NCBI RefSeq assembly: GCF_010183535.1
Contig: NC_071331.1
Coordinates: forward strand, 17,546,001 to 17,610,000
Length of the DNA stretch: 64,000 nucleotides
Source of the DNA: Caenorhabditis remanei
Taxonomy: Eukaryota; Nematoda; Chromadorea; Rhabditida; Rhabditidae
Reading direction: 5' to 3'
Below the pieces are notes generated by a model that was given only the letters and a program-made list of their open reading frames with translations, had not been told where the DNA came from and ran no database searches. Position numbers and translations under genes: made by a program. How positions within the stretch are numbered: position 1 is the stretch's first letter; each line of letters begins with the position of its first letter. Below are positions 33,566-45,007 of the stretch, piece by piece.

Positions 33566-35617
33566 ATGAATGAAAGTGACATCAAACGGTTAAGAATGTT
33601 GCTCTACAACAATTCTCGATCAATTTCCCATGTTCACGTCTTTGGAGAAGATGGAAGTGGTCGAAGTGAGATAGTTCGTCAAGTTCTGAATAATCCAGAA
33701 CATGATTGGGTATTCAACTCACTATTGAAACATTTAAAAAGGTGTCTTCAGATCTGTGTATTTGGCGACTTTCTTTATGCGGATGGATCTCTGAAACTGC
33801 TCCTCGAATCACTTGCCACAAGTCTCGGTTTCAAGACGAGGGGAGATAAAGCTGAAAGATTTATCAATAATCTCTACGAAAATGTTGATTGGTGAGCTTT
33901 TCAATCTGAAAAGTAACTCGAAGTTCTGATATTTCAGGCCAGATGAAAACAATAAAAAGATTATTATTTTCTTGGACAATGCACAGTCAATCGTTGATTA
34001 TCCGCCAGCTCCACTGCAATGTTTCCTCGAATCTTACAAAGCAATCAACGATTTGACAGTTCGATTTGTAACAAGCGCGCCTTCATGTTTTACTCAATAT
34101 CATATTAATCTCATTCATCTCTCAGTCATTGGATTCCACATTGCTACACCTTCTCAAGGTTAAATTTGAATCATGTTGAAAATAATTAACAATACATTGA
34201 CTTCAGAAACTACGAAGTGTCTGATCTCAAAAGCAGATTCATCGATTGACCCGAAGTTTATAAATTTCGCCATTCAAACTTTATTCATGTACTGCAAATC
34301 GCCTAACACACTTTTTTCAATTGTGAGTTCTTCCTTGTGATTATATGATTCAAAGGTGAAATATTTCCAGATCTCAGATGCATGGGAGATGTACAGTAAA
34401 CGCGTTCGTGTACACGAAAATGGGCCAAAATTCGATGCTACCTTAGCATCGAAGTGTGTGGGAAAAGCATCATCGGATAAACTTGGAGACGTTAGTGGAG
34501 AGCAGAGGCCTGACGAGCAAAGAGTAGTTGAGAATGAGACAAGTTTTGAAGCGATGCCATTAGCAATGAGGCAACTATCTTTTTCAATTTATCAAATTTA
34601 ATTTTTATTATTTCCAGATATCTCTTAATCGCTGCGTTCTGTGCCAGTAACAATCCTCAACAGGCAGACAGTCGATACTTCGTCAAAGTATGATCATTCT
34701 CTTATCTTTTTTTTTGATTATTTTTATTTCTATGACGCAGTTCCTGGAATGCAAAACAACAAGAGCTCACCTGCCCTTGCTCTATCACTCTGTCTTCTTT
34801 AATTTTCCATTTTTAGAATCACGGAAAAGACAAACGGTCGGAGAAGAAGGAATTACGTGCAGAAGAGAATCGACTCGCTAAAGAACTCGGACCGAAGCCT
34901 GCCGAACTTCAACGGATTATTTGTATTTATGAGACGTTCCTAAAATTGAATGAAACGGATATTTCCGGATTTGATATAAAAAATGTGGTAAGCCATCCCC
35001 CGTTCTTTGTTCTCTCCCTTTTTTTCTATTTTGGAACGTCCTTTTTTAGAACAATAAGTCATTGAGATTTAGTTCTGGAAACCAACAAAAAACAAAATAA
35101 TACGAATAATCTCAAAATAGTATTGTCACGATTTTTGAACACAAAATCCCACGTTGTCGTTCGTTTTCTTAGATCGCCTCACTCGATTCAATGGGACTCG
35201 TTTCTGTGATGAATCGAAACAATCTGGATACTCCGAAGATCAAATGCCTGATTTCACTGGAAACTGCTCACAGAATATCCGGGTAAGACGTTGTCTGCAA
35301 CATTTACCTTTCAAAAGGTCATTACGTTTCGCACGTTTGTTCTTCGAGCATCTCATTGCGTTCCACCTGTTCCGATACTCCCGCAATATGAATCCGAAGA
35401 GAAATGAGCAGAAAAATTTTATAGTAATAATAAAGTTTTGAAAGAATTTCACCTGTTACTCCTTTCCAGTCTTCTCACGAGGTAGTAGTAAAATATTAGT
35501 AATTATTTTTCTATTCTTGTCAAAGTAATTACTTCCGATTAGTCACGATTACTCATTATTTTTTATTGCAGATCACTCAATCTGGAGCTGCGGAACTACC
35601 TCGAGCACGCCACCTGA
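33566..35617 (+). CDS. orc-5: Origin recognition complex subunit 5
   Basis: Eight exons, 33566-33891, 33938-34158, 34207-34322, 34371-34570, 34618-34687, 34817-34987, 35173-35282 and 35572-35617, give 419 residues, matching other ORC5 proteins. It is the AAA+-like subunit of the complex that loads MCM helicase at replication origins. The N-terminal ATPase region has the Walker A position VFGEDGSGRSEIV (Arg replaces the usual Lys) and Walker B KKIIIFLDNAQ. The middle has AMRYLLIAAFCASNNPQQADS, a hallmark block of ORC5, and the C-terminus has the winged-helix region (FDIKNVIASLDSMGLVS). Exon 4 joins exon 5 through a GC-AG intron (34571-34617), the only non-GT donor I needed. The neighbour on the left is cyclin B, transcribed away. 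Confidence 0.92.
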
Positions 35618-38396
35618 TATTGATCTCTTCTTATTTATTTATTCGATTAAAGTCAGAAAACAAATGAAACTGTTCGCATTTTGTGGTTTGATGACGTTTC
35701 GCACAAATTTTATGCAAAGATTACAGAGATGCAGCTGCCGGGATTTCAACAAAAATTGAAGTCACATCTCGATCTTTAGTCTTTGTTTCGAAATTCACAT
35801 CACCCTTTGAAGAGTAATTGCTCTTCTCATAACCTATTTCTGTTTTGAAACAATTACGACTAAATGCGAAGCCAGCTAATAAGTGACAGCTCAGTTGATC
35901 TCCTTCATCTCTTCCAGACTTTTTCAATTAATGATGTCAGATCATTCTGCACGCATTCAAGAAAAAAGAACAGACACTCTTGTTCTTAACATTGTTATTC
36001 GTGCATTATGGGTGTTGCACTAGCTAGGGATTAGATCAGACGACTAGATCAGAGAAGTTGTTTTGTGGGTTGTTAATGCTGGATAATGACAGACAGATTC
36101 TTCTTTTCGCTGTCCTTATCCGGGTGGTACTTCTTCTGTTTGGAAAGAGAAAATAAAGAAGGCATGATTTTAACAATAAAACGCTCCTCGAATAGGAGAA
36201 GTCTGGGATAACATCATTTGACCTGATTAGTTGTGTTGTGATTTCTGGTATTGGGATATTTAAGAATTAACTAGTTCTTTTCCTTTCATTTTTATTTTAC
36301 CAGGTTTTTTTTATAGAGAACACAACCAATATATTTTGACGACAGGAGCCATGAAATTCTGCAATTAGTCAACAAACCGATACAATTTTCACTCCAGACG
36401 ATCTCTTATAACAAACAGAAGTGCACACAACAAAAACAACGAAGCGGGGGATGAGGCTACGTGGATCTCTCATTGCCACATTAACGTCATCACGTAAATT
36501 CAAAAATTGGAGTAGCGGTATAGTGGGTTGGAAGAGAAACGTGCAGGAAAGAGAATGCGTAGGAATAATTGAAAATTTCTCATCGAGGAAGGTATTGTTG
36601 GTATTCCAAATTTCGGTCCGAACAAAAAAGCGGGGGTGAAATTTACAAGCAGAGAGAAAGGAAGTATTTTTAGAATTTAAGAGAAGAGAGGGAAAATTTA
36701 AATTCAGTAAATAACGATGCATTTTTTGTTCAACATGTGCGTATTTTGTGCTCTCACGTGCTCAGCTAAACAAGTGAGCATTCTCAGTGACAGGTTCCGG
36801 GAAAATTGTTGAAAAGGTTAGGATGAAGATGTTTAGTGTAAAAATAGGTTCAGAGTCTAGGGATGAACGAGTCTTAGTTTGAGAGTTGGGGTACTGTAGC
36901 AATGTCTAATGGTTGAAAAACTTGGAAAATGTGTGTGTTTTTCTGAGGTTGGAAACCACCAGAAAAGTATCAGAATTATCAGAACATCTTGGTTTTTACT
37001 CTGACTAGAAAATGTTGAAGCCTGAGTTTCGGTGAAGCGATGTGCTCATCTACAGAGCAGAAGAACTTTTGAGCAGAAGAACCTTTTTTCATTTCTGTAG
37101 TTGACAACATTTTTGTAACAGCTTTCACTAGAAACTTATTAACAAGGCACGCTCCTTACAACCGCGCTCTACCGAAACCGAGGACAATTGTGTGCGAAAT
37201 CGAGAAACTCCGAGAAAAAAAGACATTTTTCAAGAGAATTTCGGTGGAGCGCAGTTGTAAGAACTGTGGCGAGCTGATACGTGATCTTTGACTTCTCGTA
37301 ACGAAGTTTTTCAACTTCGCTCCACCGAAATCTCAAGTAATTTTTCCATAGAGCACATTTGCCGAAATGCTACAGTACCCCTCCTGCTTATAACTTGACC
37401 TACGATCCCCTCAAATCTTGCTGAAACAGCCGCCTCCATACATAACCCATCAATCATGAATATCCTTTCCGATTTCGAAATTTCCTCGATTTCGGAATAA
37501 AAAAAGCTCAATTTCTGCAAAGATTTTTTCAAACGATTTCAAAACGATTTCGAATAAACTCAACTCAAACTGGACCATTATCTTGGCGGAAAAAACTTCC
37601 TTTGTCCTTAAAATGGTTCCAGTGTTCCGTCCAAAAAAAAATACATGATTTCTGAACATTTTGTGAAGAGAATATCGACGAAGAAGAAGCTCATATGATC
37701 GTTTTTTTTTTCGTTTGTTCGGCCGTTTCTTTTCCGAATTTTCGTTTTATTTCCACCCAATAAAACAATGACGTCTAGACGCTTTTTGATTTTCATCTTA
37801 TTCTTTTATTTTATTTTCATGTGCAAACGACTTCCGTTGTTCTAAATTTTTGAAAATTTCGTGTTGTTTTTGGTTGAATACCCTCTCAAAAATTGAATTT
37901 CTTCAGAGTGTTCAATCCATCTGAAACCAAAAAACAAAGAGAAAATTAAAAAATAAGAGGAACCAAAAATTTATTCATACAAACGAATTACTAGAAAACT
38001 GGCTGAAGGAAAGTAAGAGATCAATTTCGGAAAACGAATTGCAAGATGGACAAAGCAGAGGACAAGCAAGCGGAGGGGTTTCAAAATCACGTATATCACA
38101 ATTTGAGAGGGAGTGGACCGGTAATAAATAAAACAAGAATTAGTAGACTGAAATCTAGCGAATGGGAGGTTTTTAACCGGATAGAACCAAAAAAAGAGTA
38201 AAAATACGAAGAAGAAGAGAAAGAGGTAGGGTGGATTCGGGGGCAGAGAGAAAAAGAATACAGTTTCAGAAGAGATTTCATAAAGGTTTTCTATACCCGT
38301 GAGATGTTTTCTGACGAGATTCTATTGGAGACGACAACCGTGTAGAAGAGCACTTGGAGGGGGTTAGAGGCAAGGATTCAGAAGACTGAAAATGAT
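35618..38396. other. Intergenic region with a fold-back repeat
   Basis: No coding gene is supported; the ORFs of 60-117 codons here (for example 36369-36722 on -) are low-complexity or lack splice context. ATTAAA at 35645-35650 probably serves ORC5. A fold-back repeat at 37067-37262 has an inverted copy in the exchanger gene. The 3' end of the neuropeptide gene lies at the right edge; a possible AATAAA on the - strand occurs near 37970. Confidence 0.45.
37067..37262. repeat. Dispersed fold-back repeat, copy A
   Basis: Inverted arms: CTTACAACCGCGCTCTACCG near 37154 and CGGTGGAGCGCAGTTGTAAG ending at 37261. The preceding 85 bases (GAGCAGAAGAACC onward, TAGTTGACAACATTTTTG) are also shared with copy B at 45624-45811, which lies in the opposite orientation inside an intron of the exchanger gene. 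Confidence 0.85.
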
Positions 38397-38765
38397 TCAG
38401 TATTTCTGACGAAGATGTCTGGTATGACGACGTGGTGTGAAGAGTTTCAGACATTCTCGGAATGCATCAGTTGTGAAACAGTCAGCTCTGAAAGTAGAGA
38501 AGAGTTAGGTATAGGGCTTGAAATAAAGGAAATCTTACCTGCACTCAATCCTCATATTGGGTCTTGAATGTGAGCTCAATTCATGACACATATCGCATAT
38601 CCTTTCCATAACTTCCCCAACAGGTTCATCAGCCAAAACAGGACAAGATGGCATCTCTTCTGACTTTTCAGTCGTCCCTTCCAGAATCAGTCGAGCTTCG
38701 GTGGTTACGGTAAGTTGAAAGATAAGAAGGCATGTAATCAAAAAACGATGATGACCAGGGAACAT
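38397..38765 (-). CDS. ZC168.2 ortholog: ITP/CHH-family neuropeptide hormone precursor
   Basis: Two exons, 38765-38539 and 38487-38397, give 105 residues. HHRFLITCLLIFQLTVTTEA is a signal peptide. The mature domain carries six cysteines with the spacing of the crustacean hyperglycaemic hormone / insect ion transport peptide family: MERICDMCHEL, then RIECRADCFTTDAFRECLKL (arthropod ITP has IC..CYNLF and CR.DCFTSD.F..C). The phase-2 intron after CR is at the same place as the typical family intron as I remember it. The C-terminus (RRHTRHLRQKY) is basic and has no amidation signal. Such peptides control fluid balance and moulting in arthropods; in nematodes the role is little known. The long empty stretch upstream fits a regulated neuronal or glandular gene. 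An in-frame upstream Met at 38843 is less likely, since the signal peptide begins at 38765. Confidence 0.85.
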
Positions 38766-41700
38766 TTTATTGAATGAAGAAGAGGTGTGAAGGCTCAGAA
38801 GAAGGCAAAGCTGAGAAGTGTTTGATGAAGAGAAAGGGCACAACAGGGGCGGTATTTATATTCAAACCCCAGTGACTCCGCCCATCTGAAATTTCTGAAA
38901 AACGAGAGGGTCTTCGAGAGACGCAGACAAACTAATTTTCTGCGTGCGGCAAGCCAGCAGAAGAAGAAAGAGAGAGGCATCCCGTAGGCTTTACCCTGGG
39001 AATCTTTCGGAGAAAAGGGGGCGGGGCTTAGGACTATGTGCACATTGTGTTCGATAAGGAACATGAATGAATGGAGAAGTTTGATCAGGAACAGCTGCTG
39101 TAAAAAAAATTGGAATATAATTTGGATTCTGGGGGCATAATTCTTGTAGTAGAGATTACCAAGTTTGAGATGGGTTCGATTATTTATCCATGGAGCATTG
39201 GAGCGCATTTGCATAGTACTTTCCGAGTCTTTGAGCACCGAAAACAGCTTTATTTTCAGAGTCTTCTGAGCCCGGTTCTCTGATTTAGTCGCTACTTGAT
39301 GAGGGCCCTTCTGTAGAAAACCACCATGACAGTCTAGTCGAGTGAAAATTTTTACGATGATCTTTCGAAATAAGACATTATGACGTAATATCGACGCCCT
39401 TCTCTTGAATGGGTTATAGTCAGTTTTTGATGGGGTTTGGACACCGCCACTTCACCGAACGAAAACATTTCTCTTCGAATCATCTTGAAGACCAACGAGG
39501 AAGAAGAAGAACATCAGGCAGAAAACAGAAAGAGAATGGAGGCCAAAGGTTTTGTGGAAGAGAGAGAGAGAAATATGACGGAAACCATGGATCATCGAGG
39601 TATCGCTGAAATGTGAAGGAAGGTATTTGAGAATGGAGGAACTACGACGAGGACGTGTCTTTTGGAAATCTGGAAGTGAAGTGAAATGACTTCCTCTGAC
39701 GATATTCAGATGGAATGGGTAGAATCGTGGGCTGGAAGGATCGGAGATCTAGGATGCAGGTTCAAAAGATCCTCTAGAATCTCAGTTGGGATCAGATATA
39801 TTTCTTGAGCCCGCAGTGATGATCGTTTCGCTTGAGGAAGAGCCTTCTGGTTACTGTAAATTTGAATTTCTAGTTGTTACGACATTTCTCACAAGGACTC
39901 TGAAAGTTCTGAAACAAGGATTCAGAATCTATTGTCTTCCTAATGCTCCAAGTTTTCCCAGTTTTAGGTTTCAAATCTTCATAGTTTTAAAACGTCTCCA
40001 GAGCCATCCTACTGTGATTCTGCCCCCTTCAACGGCTCCAATCTTCTGATTCCTCTCAGAAATTCTCTTCCTCCGTAATCATTCGAGTACTCAGAGTTCA
40101 GATTTGCAATTGCATACAATCACGAAAAGTTTCCACCTGCCGACTCTTCTCGACGTCAACATCATGAATCCCTGAACCTGAAATTCCGTATTCTGAATTC
40201 CAGTTGTCTAGCTCCTTGACACGTCATCACAACCTCTTCTGAACTCTATTTTATTGCTCTTTATTTGTTCTATTTATATCCACGTCATTTCCTCAAATAA
40301 CCTCTTTCAGGTAAGCCGTCGTCCTTTCTCTCATCTACAAACAACAATAAATTTCTCCTTTTTTTCTTCTTTTTTTCTCATTTCTCTTGGAATAGAAAGA
40401 TAGGTTTGATTTTCATGGAATAACGCTTTTATTTGTTATTTTTACCCTCTTCTTCCAGTGTTCCGAAATGTAATGACTTTCCTTTTCTCTCATTTTTTCC
40501 CGCGGTTCAGAAAACGACGTCATCTTTTACCTGAATTGGTCAAAGAACTGATGAGAATCCACTAGTACTTTTTATGATGAACAGGTGCTAAATCGTCTAT
40601 TCTGCAAGACAAAATGCTCCGGATCATGCGTTGTGTCCACTTCTATGTCTGCGTCTCCGGGAGAAGTAGATTCTGAAATATTCTGAAGAGAACCCGGGAA
40701 GAAACTCTGAAAATAGAAATGTCAACTGGGTTCGTGCAGCTGAAAATAAAATAAATAAAGAGAGAAGTGAGATGCAAGACAAGAAAAGTGATCAGTCTGA
40801 TTCGATTTCGAGTCCAAAAAAAACAAGAGCAAACTACATTTCGAGACATTTAGACATTTCTAAATAAGGTTTGTAGCCTTGAATTCGGAAACTTTCAGGT
40901 GGAAAAGTTTTGGAAAAACTTTGGAAGTAGAAAATATTTTTAAGTGGGCTGCAGGAGTAACCTATTAAATAATATTTCCCTATAGATGACACTTTTGAAA
41001 TGTGATTTTCAACATGATTTTATTCAAATGGATCTGGGATTCTTATGGCTCCGAGACATAAGACAATTGGAAACTGGAAAACATTTACCAACCAGAAATG
41101 TTGAGTTTTTGAATGTCCCAGTTTCAAAATCTTTTGGTTTCAAAAATCCCCGGGGCCGTTTTCGACAGTCTCATAGAATTTCTGTATACCGATTTTCAGA
41201 TTTTTGATTTTTTTTTTAAAAATACGTCTGTATCGACCACCGTGAACCTATCCAGATAATTTTAATCGGATACATATTTTCCTCTTTACTCTACAAAACG
41301 TGTTATTATTTGATGTCACTTCTTCTTCTCTTCTGCAACTTCTGGCTCCTCTCCTATTATGAATTGTTTATTTCTTCTCATCTACAAAAAATTGGGTGAA
41401 CGAGCCGAAGACGTGATGATATCATTGGTCCCTCCGATCAGATGATGTTCCAGGATTTTCATCTGTTTGCTTCTTTAGAAATGCGAATTTCAAAAGTCAG
41501 AAAACGTCAACTCCCTCTCTCTCCAGAAGTTTTTCTCTCGTTTTCAGGTGACAACTCAACTTGCCATTTCTGTTCTAATGACGTTTTAAACCGAAGCAGA
41601 GCAGATGACCTATTTGCAGAAAACAGAAGATCTTTTTTCTCACGGAAACTTTGAAAATGTCCAGTCGTGGTCACTTCTTCTTCCTGTTCCAGTGTTTTTT

Positions 41701-44700
41701 TGCGAGGGCGGAAGGCTCTTTTCACGCCATTTGAACTTTTTCATTTACTATTCTCTTGCAACAACAATACACTATTGTGGGAATGAAGAGAGAGGAAGCA
41801 TCTATTCTGAGCGATTCATTGAAATTATTTCTAAAAATGAATGAGGATATGAATGACTCTGAAGACAGTTCAAAGGTCGGTTTTCGTCTGGAGCCAGAGA
41901 TGAAGGTACCTGACCTAGGATCCGACTCGGCCAACAGAAGAATCTCATTCCTGAAAATCAAAAAAACGTCATTGGTCTCATAAGAATCTTCAAAAATTGT
42001 ACATTCCAAAACGCATATTCTCGGAATGAGTCATCTCTTCTCAGTGAAAGGGGGAATCCCGTAGTTGAAACAGGAAATAATTAGAATGAATAAAGAGAGA
42101 GAGAGAGAGGGAGAAAGATAACCTCTTTTCTATATGTATCACATGGTCTACACCATCTGAAAGACAAGAAGAAAATGGGTGTAACTGAATGGGGAATACA
42201 CTGGAAAAAATGACTGAAAACAAGAAGAAAAAGAATAAAACAAATTGGGTAGTTGACGAAGAATTCCCATTTTGCCCAGCATGATCCTAATGTGTTTTTG
42301 ACAACATGTCATACGATCAGTTATCACTACAGTATCCCCCTTTGTAGTTTGATCTACCCCCGGAAATGAGCTGATCGTACACTTGAAGCCTATCATTCTG
42401 ACCCGACAGGATCTTAGTTCACTTCCAGAGAGTTTGAAATGATTCCTAATCTCTTCCCTAGATGATGTATGAATTTTTGAAAGAAGAAAATTTACAAGTT
42501 TTCGTCACATGTTTTCTGGGTCAGTTCTTTGTGTCGTAGCATACTATACGGCTTCAAAATATTTTCAAGATTTCCACTTTTGAGTGCAGTCAAACCGGGA
42601 AACTTCTGAAGGAGATAAGGACTCTAAGGATGTGAGAAACATGCTAAGCTGACGACTGCAGAAGGACAAAATGAAGTTGAAGTGAGAACAGGCACGGTGG
42701 ACTCCCGTACTAAAGTACCGTATCCCGATTTAGCCTTGATATCATTTTCAGGACTGAAGGCAGATTTTATAATATCACCAATTCACAAAAATGCAAATTT
42801 TGAACAATGACGATCATCTAATCCTCCCTCATGTTATTTTCAGATTTTCACAATTTTACACTCATTACGGATTAATGACAATATCTATCTCTCTTTGAGT
42901 GGGAGAAACCCCCGAATCAAACACCGGTGACCTATGACGTCGTTTCGGATTTCACCTGTTAATCTTCATCTTCTTCTCAGTTTTCGAAATTTCTTAAAAC
43001 TGTTTTCTGTTGTTGTGCCCTTCCACTTGACCCTCAATGAGCATTCCCGCTCTTTGATCGGCTCGAAATATGTGAAAAACGCGAAAAATGAACGAATGAG
43101 TGAGGTTGTTCTCGACCGTGCGCTCCGTCCCGTCCACCGAAACGTTCTCGCCATTCTTCATTCATTTGCATACCTCTATCTCTCTCTTTTTCTCGTCATT
43201 TCCGTCTGTTTTCTCTTGCCTCGTCTCCACGACAGACAGTACTATTCGGGGTGGAAAAGATTAAGCTGCGCGAGAGATATTAATGTTTCAAATTCTTCAA
43301 ATTTCTTCCATGCCAATCGCAAATTTTAGTACCGAAAGGAGGAGGAAAACAGAGAAATGACGGGTGGAAGGGGCGATAAAAAGAGTCGGGGATATTTGGA
43401 ATTTCAGGAGAGAATGGATTGCAAAAAAGGATTTGATTTGTTGAACAGGGATCTTGAACTATTCAGAAGGGGTTCCAGGTGGAAAATTATAAAATTTCAG
43501 AAATCAGAAGAAGTTCGAAAGACCGTTTGAATTTGGAGTCTCCGGAAAAAACCTGCATTGAAAGGTTATCCAACAATCGAAATTAGTTTTCAAGAACGAA
43601 TCTAACTTTGAGAAAGACTTTACAGAACCGACGGAAAAGTTCCAAACTTTGAAACTATGTCACGGTGTCATTGATCCCCCTATAACCTCCATTTTTGTAG
43701 AGAATGTATATCATAACTAGAGCTCACTTTTTTAGTTGGTAACTTTTTTGTAAAAACTGTACCCTCGGAGTTATCACTCGTTGAAGTCAGTTTCCCACGA
43801 ATTTACACATTTCGGTGTGAAAGACAACTTCTCAACTTCGAATAAATGTAAATTCCTGGGGAGGGTTCATTAAAGAGGTTGCTAATTACAAAAATGAAAC
43901 ACTAGATGTGTTCTAAAACATATCAAATATCTGAAAAGATTGAACTATCTGGGACACCAGGACACACTCTACATGTCTGTAATATTTGGGGAAATCAAAA
44001 AATCGAATTTCATTTTGAAGGGTACTGTAGTTTTTATTACACTACTGAAATTATGGCTGAAAATTTCAGACATTTAGACATACGTATTAATGCCTTGTCC
44101 TAGTTCACTAGATTTCTTGGTCTTGTGGAATTAGATTTATTACTAGATTGATTTAAAACCTTCACCCAGTGGTTTCCAATTTTGAACCTTGGACTCTGCT
44201 CCTCACGGTTTCAGCTTCAAGAGAGCCTTTCCAAACTTTTCTTTTTTTTGTTCTCTCAAATTTCAGATAGAGTATATTTCCATTTGATTTCCATTGTGCT
44301 CTAATATGTTTACGCCCGACATAAACACCGACAGATGTAATAAGTCGACAACGTTTCCGCCATTCGAAAAATTACCTCAGAACAGGTGAAACGTGTTGAT
44401 GACAATGATCTTGTTTTGGGTGTAGACGACGTAGAGTAATTGGGAAAATGTGAAGTGAATTGCACTCAAAACGGAAAATGACGCAAATAAGATAAATTTA
44501 TGAGGAGAATGGCGACTGAAACCCACGAAATGTTTCGACCCAATTCGGTTATGATTAGTGGGGAAAAATGGAAAAATACTACGTCAGAAAAGATATTGAT
44601 AAGTGTTTTTATTGGTGAGAAAGTTTACTGCAGGGACTGTAATTTTGTCATGAGGAGTTGGCGGAGCACCGGAAATAACAACACCAGAAACAAGCCAGGT

Positions 44701-45007
44701 TTCGGAAATTACCAACTTCTGGTGCTCAGAATACTTCCGGAAGGCTCACAGGAAATGCTCAATGTTATCAGTTTTGCAAAACCCTCAGACACCACTCATG
44801 ACCAGGTGTCGTTTCGAAAATAATAGAATACAGTTAGAAATTTCATTTATTTTGCAAGAAAAAGAAACGAATCTTGTAGCTAATACTTATTATGCAATTG
44901 ATCACAGTGAGGTCAGAATTGAATCAAATTTGTAGTTTAAATATGTTTAAATAGATCATTCCAAAAGTTAAAAATTATAGTTCAGAGGCAGTGTTACCGA
45001 TTCGAAA
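38766..45007. other. Long gene-free region upstream of the neuropeptide gene
   Basis: About 6.2 kb with no exon I can support. It should contain the neuropeptide promoter and, at the right edge, the 3' UTR of the exchanger gene (AATAAA on - at 44851-44846). The longest ORFs, 38795-39238 (-) and 42934-43329 (+), have poor codon use and no splice context. A conserved-repeat motif (CCAAACTTTGAAACTATGTCACGG, then TAGAGCTC) is at 43648-43770. A GC-richer patch at 43060-43160 with pyrimidine runs looks promoter-like, but I see no gene next to it. Confidence 0.45.
43645..43785. repeat. Dispersed repeat resembling a copy at 53905-54035
   Basis: Both copies read CCAA(A)CTTTGA.ACT.TGTCA.GGT, then a TTTTTAG/TTTTTGTAG stretch, then a TAGAGCTC block followed by TTTTT and GACAACTTTTT-like sequence. 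Weaker relatives lie at about 53060-53140 and 55385-55500. Copies differ by many substitutions and small gaps, so this is an old family with no coding content. Confidence 0.6.

Noticed and set aside
38795..39238. 147-codon ORF on - upstream of the neuropeptide
   Set aside because: Low-complexity Phe/Leu/Ser content, no splice context, rare codons.
42934..43329. 131-codon ORF on +
   Set aside because: No family resemblance, AT-rich codon use, no acceptor before the start; probably promoter-like DNA.
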